Source of the DNA: Linepithema humile | Lineage: Eukaryota; Arthropoda; Insecta; Hymenoptera; Formicidae | Reading direction: 5' to 3' | DNA length: 64,000 bases | Assembly: GCF_040581485.1 (NCBI RefSeq) | Contig: NC_090128.1 | Location: 29,356,931 to 29,420,930, forward strand | In this document: positions 28,051-39,903 of the stretch, one piece after another | Position numbering within the stretch: position 1 is the first letter of the stretch | Layout: every line of letters begins with the position of its first letter | Notes under the pieces: generated by a model | What the model saw: the letters and a program-made list of their open reading frames with translations, nothing else | What the model was told of the DNA's origin: nothing | The model's database searches: none | Made by a program: the position numbers and the translations under genes

Positions 28051-29310
28051 TTTGCACATTGTGCATTGCCGCATTGCCGGCTATATTTTGCAACACAATC
28101 AATTCGATTGTTATATGATGGTTCGAAGATTTAGATAAATGTCCGCGGAGTGTACTCAATGCTGCGGAGTTGCTTTCGAATGCACATTTTTGTTTCTCTT
28201 TTCAGGTCGAGAATAAATTTTCTAACACAGTGCATATTTTAGACTAAGCAAGCCACGCACTCTCTGATGGCTTAAGAGTTTTGAATACAGATTTATTATG
28301 CGGTGAAACAAGGGGAACATTGACGTATCGAGAAAATTCTTCTCCTTTTATCACGGGCAGCTATCGCGAAAAAGATATACGCAAGATAAAAGGCCGCGTC
28401 ACGGATGAATCGATGAATAAAATTTGCATTAGCGAGCATGAAATAGATTCCGTATAAATTTACCGCACTAAGATTGATAAACCTGACTGAACTTTAAAAG
28501 AACACATTGAAAATTAAGCATAGCTTTATAGTGGATTAACATTTATCCGCAGGAAGCGAGATTTCTTGCGCGGAATTGTTGCACAAACGTGCTCATTATC
28601 ATCATTGGTGAAGGTGTAACGAGACACACATTGATGCCGCCGTCAGTGATTAAAATCTGACTCCGTTGATTGCGTTGAAAGTGCACGTGGATGGAAAGAA
28701 ATCTATCGCGCAACGATTCAGGCGCGGTAACATTGCGGGTAAAAACGCTTTATTATGTCGTTTCAATGATTGTAATTGCCGTAATAATCGCGCGATTACC
28801 TCTCACGATAATCATCGAAGATCATAAACTGCATCTTTCGCGAAATCTGCAATATTTCCATGTTGCAATCCTAGTAGACTCTTGCACAATAATGTCACGC
28901 TGAACGAATACTTTACGCCGCGTTAAAATTTTTATTGATATTCATTAAACTGCCAATGCGATGGAAAATGATATAAAAATTGCGCGGTAATTTATTTTCG
29001 AGAAAAATTTTTAATGATGCTGCGGGAAAAATTTATTTATTTTGCTTGAAAGTGTCAGACGTATTGCTCGTAACATATTTTATTCATAATAATATAAAAA
29101 TTTTTTATTTGGTTTAAGATTTTTAAAAAATCGACGAATACACGACTTGTCTCGTGTCTGGCATCCCTCCAAGTATTCGTTTATGCTCGGTATTTTCTCG
29201 GGGATTGTTTAAAAAGGCGCTGCGCCGCAATATAAAACACCTTTTACAACGCCGCCAACATCAGGGCACTTTCAGCAGCCGCAGTAAAATCGCCGCGGGC
29301 AACGCGTCAG

Positions 29311-29393
29311 AGTATGTACAAATGGCTACTTAAATTCTAAAGCAGATTTACCGTCGATCACCGTAAAGATTGCCCCGATTTGCATGAGAAGTG
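29311..29393. repeat. Octamer-bearing element, copy 1
   Basis: About 83 bases, including a TACTTAAAT-type core and the POU octamer ATTTGCAT at 29,378-29,385, are repeated in diverged form about 620 bases downstream. The likeness extends a little further upstream (AGTAAAATCGC against AGTAAAAATCGC). Candidate duplicated regulatory element; the function is inferred only from the motif. Confidence 0.6.
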
Positions 29394-29930
29394 ACGTGTA
29401 AACGGCGCGCACTGTTGCATGGCATTTCTGGCCGAACGTAATTGCGGCTGTCCACAGTATACACATATAAACATGATTCTTGATGCATGCTTTTAGGCAC
29501 GCAATATTATTGCGATTCTTATCACTGCCTCTGTAAAATTGTATATCATTTTTCGTAGCGTTTCAAAATTTATTTCATCAAACGTTTTATGAACTTTGAG
29601 TGTGCAGCGTAATGTTTCGATTATTAATATTTACATATAATTATCTAAATATAATATAATAATAATGTAGACGTCTGTAGAAAATAATGCGGCGACCACG
29701 TGCAACAATTCCACACGTAAGTTTAATGAATAAATAAAAAACTTTTTATTATTTTACATATTTTCCTGCTTTGTTTATATAGAAATAGCGGTGATTACGC
29801 GCACTATTTGTTTATTTTAAATTCGACAAAAGTGCAACGCGCTCGTCTTCTAAAGTTCTGCTATTCCAAATTGCGGCGATCTACATAACAAGATGCAGAG
29901 ATGCCACTGCACATGAGTAAAAATCGCATG

Positions 29931-30013
29931 AGATATACAAACAGGTACTTAAATACTAAAACGCCGTTTATTATGGATCGCCGCATAAGCTTCCTCGATT
30001 TGCATGACAAGTA
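29931..30013. repeat. Octamer-bearing element, copy 2
   Basis: Same orientation as the copy at 29,311. It keeps TACTTAAAT, GATCGCCG and CGATTTGCATGA with ATTTGCAT at 29,998-30,005, while the bases between have diverged. Confidence 0.6.
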
Positions 30014-32505
30014 TCCCAATAAAAGCACACCGACAGGCGAACCGAAAGCGACAAGTTGACAAGCGAGACTTGTTCGCTATGACATTATCACACTTGTTCG
30101 CGGCAAAATTATGCTATGCTGCGCCTTAGAAACGCCAAAGAGCGTAAAATAACGAGTACTAAAATTTTGTTCCACGTCAAACGGGAACATTTATATATCC
30201 GCATCAAGAACGGAGCGCATTTAATAATCTAGATGCCGCGGCAATTAAAGAGAAAAGCGCGCTCGCTTGATGGCTCTCGAGTGATCCTGATTTGATAATT
30301 CGTTCTAAAGTTGAAGTGCTGAAAATCTTTTCTGTTTACAATTTAAATACGTTCTACGTGACATAAATTTACGATATCTCAGGAATTTTTTCACGATTTT
30401 CTCTCTTGCCGAAATATTGACTTTAAATTCGGCAGAATGTATCGTTAAAATTACGATCGGAAACGGCCTGTGTATCAGCCTCAGCCTCTCAATTATAATG
30501 TTAATGCTGAGATCTTTTTCTCGCGGTAGATACGAGAAATTCCATTAAAATTGAAAAGCACGTTTCCCGCGTTTCGCGAATCGGCAGCGCGACGACCGCG
30601 ATCTTTAACGAGCGTCCACGCCGGTAATAGCGTGCAATTTATTGGCCAATAAATCGGCAACTGGTCAAGTATCACTTACTGCGTAATGCTACCTTCGAAA
30701 CGGGACGCGCGGTCGTAGCTCAAAGAAAGAGAGCTCAAACGTTTCGTTTATAAACGGCGAGATTACAGGCTCGATGGCAGTGCGTTGCTCATTACCGCGG
30801 CGATAGCGATTGCTATTGCCACCGCAATTTCTGCGCGATCATGCTCGCGATCTTACGCATATCATCAGCTACCGCATCTCGCGAGATGCGGAACATCGCG
30901 AACCGAACGATCGTCTCATTCTTATTATCCACACGAATCATAGAAATTCGAATCGTCAAAAACATTCGATTACATACTTTGCAAAAGCTCTGTAAGAATT
31001 TTTTTTTATTTTTACAGCGACTTGTAAATTATCATATTCTCCTTCTCACATTTGGTCAAATAAAATATATTCTACAGACTCTTTGAAAATTGTGAATTTT
31101 TTATAATTGGAAGCAGAACTTTACTTGATTCGTTATTAATAACGAATTATAAATCTCTTTGCAATTTACTAATTGCTAATGTCACTCTTAATGCATCTTT
31201 AAGAGCATTAGTCTATCATTTATGTCGCGCTTCGCATATATATATAATTATCTACATGATTGTAGGGATGTACCTTTGCCTTGATAATCGGATAAATTTA
31301 CTTCTCACGCGCAGATTTCATTCTTGAATCGCGAATAAAGCCGAGCCGACATTACGACTTGAATCGGTTCGCTACAATTAATAAACCTTATTGCAGCCGC
31401 AACTCTCGACGGCATTAAAGAATGACGCGTATTTGTCACGATTAGCGATCGCCCTCCCACTCGATCTCGCCGCTTTTGTACAACGAGAACGGATATTTAT
31501 TGACCCGCGAATGCGATTCTGAATGCCTGGCGGGATTAGAGACGCGAAATCATTATTTATGCGCGCGATAGCCGTCGCTCGCGCTTTACGGCTGCCTGAA
31601 TTAATCATGCGTCACGCCGCCACTATATTTGCGCTAACGAGCCTTTAATCCCTGCCAGCGTGAATTTGTTTCTATTATAAACGAAAATTTCTCTCGTCGC
31701 GAAGATTGTATATATATCTTATATCATGAAAAAGACTTTGAAAATACCTTGACAAGGATAAGAAAAGTGTGTTAGATAAAATAATATGTAGATTAATAAC
31801 GTAGCAAAAAGTACATGTTTCATAATATAAAAAAAATTAATTATTTATTGATATTGATTATTATTAACTCTTGAAATTGAAAACCTTTTTGCGGAATGTC
31901 GAGTAATGAATGGAATGCCACTATAATTTTAATAATTTATATGGTAATATATGATAATCATAATAGTATAAATGTTATTTTTAGAACGTTATGGAACTTT
32001 TTTTTAGCACGGCTATTAAATTCTAAACACGCGGAATAACTCGATGCTAATGTAATCATATCTGATTAAAGCGGCTCGTTAGTGCCACTACCGCTATTTT
32101 TCTAATGTGCAACGCGCGGTGTGAAAGTCCACGATGACACGCGTGTAATGTAACTTAGTACGCAAAATTAATACGTGCCACGTATGACAGCTCCCAACAC
32201 GTTCGCGGTGAACACTTGGCGTCTTATTAAATAACATAAATCTACGTTACACTTATATATACATGGGATAATAATTATTTAAATCGTACCCCATTTGAGG
32301 TGGGATGTTAATAGATAATTCCGCGAATAATAACATCGCCGCTCGTTAAACTAATACACTTAGTGTGCGTGATGCGACGAGATGCGCTGTAATTACGGAT
32401 ACTTGTCACCTCGTCATCACACCTAAGCATAAAATGCTAAAATTTTCATATCAAGTAATCGTATCAAGTAACCATGCCTGGTGAAATGGTAAATTTAAAT
32501 TCTTA

Positions 32506-32711
32506 CTAGAACAATACAGGCGCGCGCTACGCGCGCGCACTTATTATGATAATTTAATAATTATGTAATCTAAATAATTTAATAAAATTTTTTTTATTTT
32601 AAATACCGTCAAAATAACCTTCGCTCTCAAACTATCAAACTGTTAGAATAATCGAAATAACTAATCAGCGTCGCGAAAAAGCGTTAACAATAGTCACTTC
32701 GAGACTTTCGA
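32506..32711 (-). mobile_element. Helitron-like 3' terminal repeat, R1
   Basis: Read on the minus strand, the element ends with a GC-only hairpin (8-bp stem of GCGCGCGC around GTA), ten bases, then CTAG followed by T. That is the known 3' signature of Helitron rolling-circle transposons, which insert between A and T; the plus-strand junction is A|CTAG. Three related repeats (35,628; 35,864; 51,903) share the interior. The 5' end is not certain: a TC end at about 32,711 is possible because the sequence after it differs from the other copies. Confidence 0.55.
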
Positions 32712-33285
32712 TACATTATATATCATGTACATATTTTTCAAACAAATACAATTTTAAAATTTAAATTGATATATTTCGTCGACAATTAATATGTATATTA
32801 CATTTGGGAGATTTTCACAGAAGTTATAATAACAAATTTGTTTTATATGAAGCATAAAAAGTAATGAAAATACATAAAAACATAAAAACATAACATATAA
32901 ACATAAAAATATATTGTAAATTATGTAAAAATTAAATATATGAAATTAAATTGTTGTATTAATTATTTATTATTTTGCCTTTAGAGAGAAGTGGATGATT
33001 ATTTTACTAAAATCGTTTTAGTTTACAAATTTAAGACACAGTACATAAGTAAAGTTTTTAATTATAATTATAATATATAAAAATTAAATTTACTAAATTT
33101 GTAAAATTAAATTTATAAAGTAGAATTTCTCAAATTATAAAAATTATAATTATAATTAATAAATTTAAAAAATGTAATTTTGTTTTCTATAACATAGGTC
33201 ATATAACATTATACTCTTAACTTTATAAACATAAAACAAAAAATTATAGATCAGATATATGTATGCCACTTTTCTTGTGTATATC

Positions 33286-33381
33286 TTATAGTAAATTATA
33301 ATTGTCAAAATCAAGACTGTCATTATTGCTGGTTGTGATGCTACTTGGATCATCATTTCCATTGTCAACTTCTGGATAAAT
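33286..33381 (-). CDS. Candidate acidic C-terminal exon of the BED-finger gene, copy A
   Basis: On the minus strand, after an acceptor ending CTGTACAG at 33,382, a 96-base frame gives 31 residues rich in D, N and S (begins IYPEVDNGNDDPSS, ends DNYNLL) and then TAA. Copy B at 50,103-50,198 has the same length and frame with a single apparent substitution, Ser to Ile. A strong donor, ACA|GTAAGT, lies upstream near 33,534, so a ~150-base intron could join it to the finger-encoding exon. The decayed finger region in between would break the frame today. Confidence 0.4.
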   Translation of the reverse strand: MYPEVDNGNDDPSSITTSNNDSLDFDNYNLL

Positions 33382-33539
33382 CTGTACAGATAATTATAAT
33401 ATTTACATGATAAATAATCATTTTGTTTTTGGTACGATCGTTATATTGTATATTTTTAATAAATTAAACACGATTTGAAAAAGATGAAAAATTATTTACT
33501 TGTAATGATGTTAATAATAATATCAATAAAACTTACTGT

Positions 33540-33795
33540 TTTTTTTTTATTTAGTTTAGTTGGCTTGCTAAATGATGTTCATCTTTAAAATGGTGATTTA
33601 AATGAGTTGTAATAGCAATAGATATGTTTCTGTGTAACAAATGTTATGTTCTACTTCAAAATCATCACTTTTGGTGCATATTCCCATAGCCAACTCTGAG
33701 ATGTATGTCTTTTTAATTGCTGTTAGAATTGAAGCGTAAATATTCTTCTAATCTTTTAGATAAAAATAAAACGTTCTCATTACAAATAATGCATT
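33540..33795 (-). pseudogene. Decayed BED fingers 7 and 8 downstream of copy A
   Basis: Directly after the stop of the 369-residue frame, another frame reads LKCIICNEN followed by a finger-like tail. Further on, a segment with DDFEVEHNIC is followed in a shifted frame by HRNISIAITTHLNHHF. These match the finger plan (CxxC, then H-rich end) but are split by frameshifts, and one Cys is now His. Copy B carries the same broken arrangement at about 50,370-50,612, so the decay came before the copies separated. Confidence 0.5.
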
Positions 33796-34905
33796 TCAGG
33801 CCAATGGGTTGAATGATTTAAAATAATCTTTTAGTGATCCAGACATTGTGTCCGTTTCAAGTGATGAAACGCGTTCTGACGAACAAGCTGTGTTGTATGC
33901 TTCTTGCGTATTTTTTAATTTCTCCGGATGATTCCGCGTTAGATGAAGTTTCAGAGAAGCGGGCACAAAAAGAGATATATTTTTATGACAAATATTACAC
34001 TCAACCACAAAATCATCTCTTTTTGTCCAATATTTCTGTGCCCAACCTTGATATTTACATTGACATATATATTTCTCATGCTTTTCATAATGCCAATTTA
34101 AGTGTATTTCTACAGATTCCAATGTAGACAGAACATTTACATCATAAATAATACATTGTGAATTTAATTCGTCTGAATACTTGAAATACATCCATGGCAA
34201 TTTTGTTGATTCTTTCTCTTCTTCGTATTGGCAAATTTCTTTGTGACATTTTGTAATATGTTGTTTGAAGTCTGAAACTTTTATATAAGTATATTCAATT
34301 TTGCAAGACATGCACTTCGCTTTAAAATCCGGCAATTTTATATAATATTTCCACAGATTCTTTTTAGATAGTGACATTGTGTCCGTTTGAAGTGATGAAA
34401 CGCGTTCTGACGAACCAACTGTATCGTATGCTTCTTGCGTATTTTTCAATTTATCCAAATGTTTCGTTATTGTATGATAATTCAAATACTTGGAAATAGA
34501 AAGAGATATATCTTTATGACAAATATTACATTTCACTACATTATCATTTTTTTCTGTCCAAAATCTCCATGCCCAATCTGTTACATATGTATAATTCTTT
34601 TGTTGTTCTTCAGAATGCAAATTTAAATGATGTTTTACAGATTCAGTTGTAGACGGAACATTTGTATTACAGATAACACATTGTGAAGAGTATTTGTTTA
34701 AATATTTGAAATACTTCCATCGTATTAGTTTCTTCTTTTCTTCGTCTTCCGAAATTTCTTTATGTCGTCGTTGAATATGTCTTTTGAAGCTTATTGAGTC
34801 TTTATAATTATATGTATTTTTGCAAGACTTGCATTTTACTTCGTAATCCGACACTTTTGTATAATATTCCCACACAGACTTATTAGTTATAATTTTTGGA
34901 GACAT
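33796..34905 (-). CDS. Tandem BED-type zinc-finger protein, 369 residues (copy A)
   Basis: An intact ATG-to-TGA frame encodes six BED-like fingers in two tandem three-finger modules. Finger 1 has W12, C25, C28, H43, H48; finger 2 W63, C76, C79 and a closing H97; finger 3 W113, C126, C129, H144, H149. After a Ser/Thr-rich linker (SSERVSSL), fingers 4-6 repeat the plan from W185, and the linker repeats again before the end. The module repeat is about 537 bp and in frame. Finger 5 has lost its second Cys (CIIY). BED fingers bind DNA and are common in hAT transposases and in host genes derived from them. No transposase catalytic or dimerisation domain is present, so this may be a domesticated or accessory transposon protein, or a relic. 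Downstream, two more fingers persist in broken frames (33,540-33,795). Confidence 0.6.
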   Translation of the reverse strand: MSPKIITNKSVWEYYTKVSDYEVKCKSCKNTYNYKDSISFKRHIQRRHKEISEDEEKKKLIRWKYFKYLNKYSSQCVICNTNVPSTTESVKHHLNLHSEEQQKNYTYVTDWAWRFWTEKNDNVVKCNICHKDISLSISKYLNYHTITKHLDKLKNTQEAYDTVGSSERVSSLQTDTMSLSKKNLWKYYIKLPDFKAKCMSCKIEYTYIKVSDFKQHITKCHKEICQYEEEKESTKLPWMYFKYSDELNSQCIIYDVNVLSTLESVEIHLNWHYEKHEKYICQCKYQGWAQKYWTKRDDFVVECNICHKNISLFVPASLKLHLTRNHPEKLKNTQEAYNTACSSERVSSLETDTMSGSLKDYFKSFNPLA

Positions 34906-35627
34906 TCTGTCCGTTTAAAGTGACTGGTAACTAAATACAATACACAGTAATGGCAGAAGTGTACACTGCGGTTTCTACACACCAACAGAGAGAACCGTTT
35001 ACATGTATAGCGCAGAGCGTTTCGGTCAAACCTAGTTAACAATTATCAAAACAGGCGGTAATATCTCATCCCAAGTATTATTGTCAGTAAAAGAGACGTT
35101 ACAATGTATTTTTTACACGAATATATTTTGTGAAAAATAATGCACAAATAATATATTATATATGTATTTTTATTATGCATTTTATTATGCAATTTTTATT
35201 ATGCATCGAGTAAAATTTCTCAAATTAGGAGGGCTATGTATATAAAAAAAATCTATGTATTTTTTCGAACTTATATATACTGTTCTAAATGCAATTGTTA
35301 TATCGATTGCAGAAATAAATAAATATAATTGACTGATTGCATTAAAAAATTATTATTACAATACATTTATCCATTTGATTTATTTTCAAATATGGCATTA
35401 TCAATGTCGATGTTTTTTGTTCAAGAGGCCCCGGATTATTGGTTTGCATTTTGTATTACATCGCTCTATTAATTGCTCAATAACAACAGTTTTTAATGTT
35501 TTAAATTTAATCTTGATGGTTCGTAAAATAGAGAATATTTTAATATTTTATAATATTTTTGTTAAAAAGCACACTTTAACAGTTATTTGTCTGCGTGTAA
35601 AAATAATTTTGGCATTTTTTAACAATA
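34906..35627. other. AT-rich flank of the BED-finger unit
   Basis: Upstream (minus-strand sense) of the finger ORF. It is nearly repeated at about 51,210-51,902, including a GTTTCTACACACCAACAGAG segment that may hold the promoter. No ORF of note. Confidence 0.5.
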
Positions 35628-35863
35628 CTAAAACAATACAGGTTTGCGCTACGCGCGCGTACTTATTATGGTAATTTAATAATTATAAAATCTAGATATT
35701 TTAATAAAATTTTTTTTATTTTACTTAACTTTGGCTGTCATACTATCAAACTGTCAGAATAATCGAGACACTCAATCAGCGTCGCGGAAAAACGTCATAC
35801 ACTTCCAGATTTTCGAGACTTCGATACATTTGAGTATCGACTTCTCTTGCATTTATACATATA
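35628..35863 (-). mobile_element. Helitron-like terminal repeat, R2
   Basis: Related to R1 and R4 over about 200 bases: a GCGC-GTA-GCGC hairpin, the TTTAATAAAATTTTT stretch and CTATCAAACTGTCAGAATAA. On the minus strand it ends TTAG instead of CTAG, so the end is degenerate. It abuts R3 head to tail. Confidence 0.45.
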
Positions 35864-36085
35864 CTAGAACAATAGCGCACTTGTTATATTTGTTTAATAA
35901 GTATGAAATCTAAATATTTTAATAAAATTTTTTTTATTTTAAATAACCATCAAAATAACCCTCGCTCTCAAACTATCAAACTGTCAGAATAATCGAGATA
36001 ACCAATCAGCGGAAAAGCGTCAACAGTACACTTCGAGACTTTCAAGACTTCGATGCATTCGAGTTTCGACTTCTCATGCCTTTAT
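35864..36085 (-). mobile_element. Helitron-like terminal repeat, R3
   Basis: Starts A|CTAG on the plus strand (minus-strand end CTAG|T) and shares the interior of R2 and R4, but has lost most of the GC hairpin. Runs to the shared ACTTCTCATGC end. Confidence 0.45.
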
Positions 36086-36444
36086 AAAAAATTTACGCCA
36101 TCAGACACGACGCATATTGATTTTTATATTTCTACCATATGAGAAATCTCAAAAATTTACTAATAATGGTAAAGATATAAAACGCAAATTTGCGACGTGT
36201 CTGAGCGCGTAAATTTTTGACAATCTATTCCAAATCTAAAAAGTTGTCAACTTTAAACACTTCCCATTTAAAAATTATTTTATTTTTTAAATTTTTGTAT
36301 AGACTTTTTTTCGTCTCTAAGTAACTTCAGAGATTTACTATTAATGAGTGATGCGATAATGATACACCTTGCTATTTTACGTTATTTTTAAATCTATTCT
36401 CTGAATGATATTATAATATAACAAATTGGATTGACTTATCGGCA
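36086..36444. other. AT-rich spacer
   Basis: No gene or recognisable repeat between R3 and the inverted-repeat arm. Confidence 0.5.
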
Positions 36445-37056
36445 CAATGCACAGCAGCGGAGTTTACAAGTTGATCTGCGACATACAAAATACATTCAAA
36501 TTATAGCAGCGTTTAAAATAATTCCTTCTCAAAGAGAGAATTATTGCGTACATTTAACTTTTTCTTATTTTTTATGCTAATATTTAATACAAGATTAATG
36601 TGTTTATATCTGATAATTAAAATCTTTAACTATTAAAAATTGCAAATAGTTTATTGAATATGTGCGTTACATTGCATAATATTTTACGTGCAATATTTTG
36701 TAAATAATAGATAACAAACAAATGATTACTTATTTTAAAGTTGCTCCGCCGGAGTTGCATCCAATGTTTTTTCTGAATTCCTCGCTTTACTCTGTTCTTT
36801 TTGCAAGTCCTTCAAGACATTCACACGTGTACGCAACTCGAATTCGAAAATTGCACGATGCTTTAAACAGCACTTTCGACTACTTTGTCACGTTAGGTCG
36901 AAGTTAAAATTTGCATGAATTACACGTTTGACACTTTGCTGCATCCGGAACAAGTAACGACAAAAAAGGTGAGATCAAAACTGCAGAAAATAATAAGAAT
37001 GGCACTATTGAAGAGGATAACGTGTTGATATGGAACGATCTGCTCTGCATGAAGTA
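36445..37056 (-). repeat. Left arm of a ~0.6-kb diverged inverted repeat
   Basis: Its sequence matches the reverse complement of 48,785-49,430 with many shared blocks, for example AGCAGCGGAG, CAGCGTTTAAAATAATT, AATAATAGATAACAAA and ACAAGTAACGAC. Before the transposons at 37,057-48,691 arrived, the two arms were separated by a loop of only about 90 bases. On the minus strand it holds a frame with SRKCCLKH matching SRECCLKH in the right arm, but it has no ATG at the equivalent place and its splice donor has become ATAAGT. Confidence 0.65.
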
Positions 37057-38108
37057 GGGGAAGGTGGGGTAAGACGGACCCCCTAAGCGAAAATGGCTAT
37101 ATTTTTTATATTAATGACAAAAAATAACTGAAATTTAGCATGAAGAAACTGTAGAATGTTTATTATAAGATTATAATGTTAAATTTTCAAAATTTGCAAA
37201 AGTTTGAATTATTATTAAGATTTTTAAAAACTTAACTTTTGTCCGTTTTACCCCATGGGTGGGGTAAAATGGACCATCCCATGGGGTAAAACGGACCAAG
37301 CCGAGATAATATGGATCAAGAAATAATTTAACTGATTAACTCAAAATCAAAACTATATATTATTTATTAAATATTTTTGAATAAGAATAGAAATTAATTT
37401 AACATTAATCATTTTATTATACACACAAATCTTTAAAATAATTATAATCTTTATAATTTTTAACGTTTATATTAAATATAACATTAAATATAACATTTTA
37501 AAATAAAGCATGTAAATAAAATAAATAATTATTATAAAATCTGTTTTTATTTGGAGACATTATTTTCAATAAATTTCAAGTTTCTTCTACTTTTAACAGT
37601 GCGTTTTTTATTTTTCATAGCTTTTTCCAGTAAAAAAAAATGAAATATAAAATATTTCTCAAATCAGAGCAAATATATAAGCAGAAAACTATAAGTAGAA
37701 AGTATAAGTAGAAAATATAAGTAGAACAAATATATAAATTGGTCCGTTTTACCCCATTTAAATTGGTCCATTTTACCCCACATAACAACATTAATATTAT
37801 TTTATTTTTATTTACCTGTATCAAAATTATTTTTTAAATGTAACTGATGAAATATTACTTCTAAATAACCAGAAATATGGAACTTGTAAAAAAATTTAAA
37901 AATTTTAAGTTTTGCAATTTTAGTCACTTAAAATGTAATACTAAAATGTAATAAGAAATTAGATCACGAGATCTATTTGCAAGAATTTGACGTTTCTTTA
38001 TAAATAACTTACGATAGTCTTATGATATAATGCCGTAATTTTTAAACAGTTAAAAAGCATCAAAAAGGAAATTAATTTTATGTTTATCCAGCAGATAGAG
38101 GTACGTAC

Positions 38109-39888
38109 TGCGACGACTTTTCCGTCGGGCAGAAGTACACCCGCCGGTAAGCGTGTCAAACCTCGTTGCTCTATTTTATAGATCTTAGTAATTATCGCGA
38201 AACTTATAGTTGGGCGCCAGGCGCGGATTAACGCGCCACACGAACAAATTACGTTAGAGTCAAATTTTTGCTTTAAAGAGCAACGGCAATAAGCGCGACT
38301 AGCCCACTCTACAAATGGCAGAGGGGCGAGGTTCTTTAGAGATGCTAACCTGGTTTGGAGAGAGGAGTCTGAAATAAACGGTTATTAAGAACACACTAAT
38401 CAGTAACAAATAACATTTAATTATAAATTAGATTAAGTGAGATTGACGCCGGGTGACGGGCGTCTTAACAATTCCGCGGAGTGGAGACATGTTTTATTTC
38501 AGTGAGAGGCGTTATGATTTCACTGTTCAACTCGCGGAAATCCGCGTACTTCCGCCTCACGCGGTATAAGATTCGGCGTACAAATTCAGTAACTTTCATT
38601 CGGTGCGGTTGTTACAATTAGCTCTACTTCAATCTTTCTTCATAACGGTTAGCCTACAATACGAACTCTATCTCAGTATTATTCTGACGGTTCTGAATGT
38701 AAACGCTCGACCGAAGGCCGAGGCGAGAGATACGCGATAGGCTAACTCCACAATTCTAACACTCGGTACAGCAATACATCAATAGACGCGAAATTATCAT
38801 TCATGAACGAGAGACATTAATTAATGCAAAACGACTGTCGGCTCGGCAGCCCCGAGGGGGATAGCATGGTGAAATCTTATTCTATAGAAGCGGTAGTCAG
38901 CGGGGCCCGGCCTAAATCTAACCTCGCAACATATCGCGAGACATTTCGGTACTCTTAATACACTTTCACGAAAACCAGGCGGGTTCTTATTTCCGCGAGG
39001 CTCGGGCCGCCTACTGATACCGCTCTTACCGCGAAGTCGAAGTGGTGGCTTTACAAATCGCTGGTACGCCCGTGGTAGTCCTCGAGGTTTCGCCCAGGTT
39101 GCCGACTCGCCGAACAGTGACGACAGCGAGGCTCGCCGGACAGCGGTGACCTTCCGCGCATCGTCCTGCGCATGTAGATCCGCGCTATCGATTAGCGCTA
39201 CTTGATCCTTCGATATCTCTAGCGATCTCGATCCTCGCGTCGCTCCTCGATTTTTCGGTCCTCGGTGACGCTTTTCCGAGGTGACCCCGGTCTCTCTCTT
39301 TTGGCAGCTGCCGTTAACGCCCTTCGTGGCCTTCTCCGTTTCCAGATCCGAGCCTTCTTTGAATCGGTCGTGAACTGGCCAGGTTCCGACCGGATTCCTC
39401 TTTTCTGGCTCGTTACAACAGCTCCTTGTTCGGGTACTCCACCCCGGGTCTTCGGCGTGTGAGAGCGCGCTTCCCTCTCGGGCGTCATCTCTCTCGGTGC
39501 GTTCACCGGCCTCGATATGCTCCGTATCTGAAATCGTAACTGCGGTAGCGACTGTGTCTGGAATCGAATGATATTGGCAAGGGTGTTTTTACTTGCCCTT
39601 ATCCTGGATCCGTCTGCACGCCGTCCGGGCCTCCGTCGTCCTGCCTGCTGAGTCCCTCGCAGGTCCCACGAAGGCTGCTCCACGGTAATTCACAATATGG
39701 GAGTTTGGCCACTCACCACGACTCGCTTAATTCGCTACAACGCAAAATCTAAAATCTCCAAAAAAAGGAATTAAGAGGGAGAGGTCGTCGCCCCCCCCCC
39801 CCCCGCGGTGGGGTCTCCGACCTCAAATTTCCCTCCTCGATCGGGCTTTCTCGCCCTTGTGACGGACGTCAAAAAAAGTCACGTCACA
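38109..39888 (-). repeat. 3' LTR of the Ty3/gypsy element
   Basis: 1,780 bases, beginning TG and ending CA, nearly identical to 46,851-48,628. At 1.78 kb it is long for an insect gypsy-type LTR. It contains a poly-C run of variable length near 39,791. Confidence 0.93.
39219..39683 (-). other. Open frame inside the LTR, 154 codons
   Basis: A minus-strand frame of Arg-rich composition stays open over 465 bases and is the same in both LTRs (second copy 47,961-48,425). It begins with GTG and the first in-frame ATG is internal (MTPEREAR). It resembles no known domain. The young age of the element explains why it is unchanged, so conservation between LTRs is not evidence of coding. Confidence 0.25.
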
Positions 39889-39903
39889 ACTCCCCCTTCC
39901 CAG
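39889..39903 (-). promoter_or_regulatory. Polypurine tract
   Basis: Read on the minus strand, GGGAAGGGGGAGT lies directly before the 3' LTR. This is the expected primer for plus-strand DNA synthesis. Confidence 0.85.

Larger units (their letters stand above)
26824..32505. other. Non-coding stretch, intron or intergenic
   Basis: No supported gene. Contains a CpG-dense patch at 27.64-28.05 kb, where ORFs open on both strands and are taken as GC artefacts, and the duplicated octamer-bearing element listed separately. The rest is AT-rich with short ORFs lacking domains. Confidence 0.55.
32728..35627 (-). repeat. BED-finger repeat unit, copy A
   Basis: A ~2.9-kb block is repeated in the same orientation at 49,560-51,902 with high identity, apart from an extra ~0.54-kb coding module in copy A. 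It contains the zinc-finger ORF, its decayed downstream fingers, a separate acidic terminal exon and AT-rich flanks, including a shared block around 35.0-35.6 kb. It is bounded on both sides by Helitron-like repeats. I infer that it is transposon-derived because it is multicopy; no terminal structure of its own was recognised. Confidence 0.65.

Noticed and set aside
33834..34127. Plus-strand ORF opposite the BED fingers
   Set aside because: Antisense to the intact minus-strand frame; no domain.
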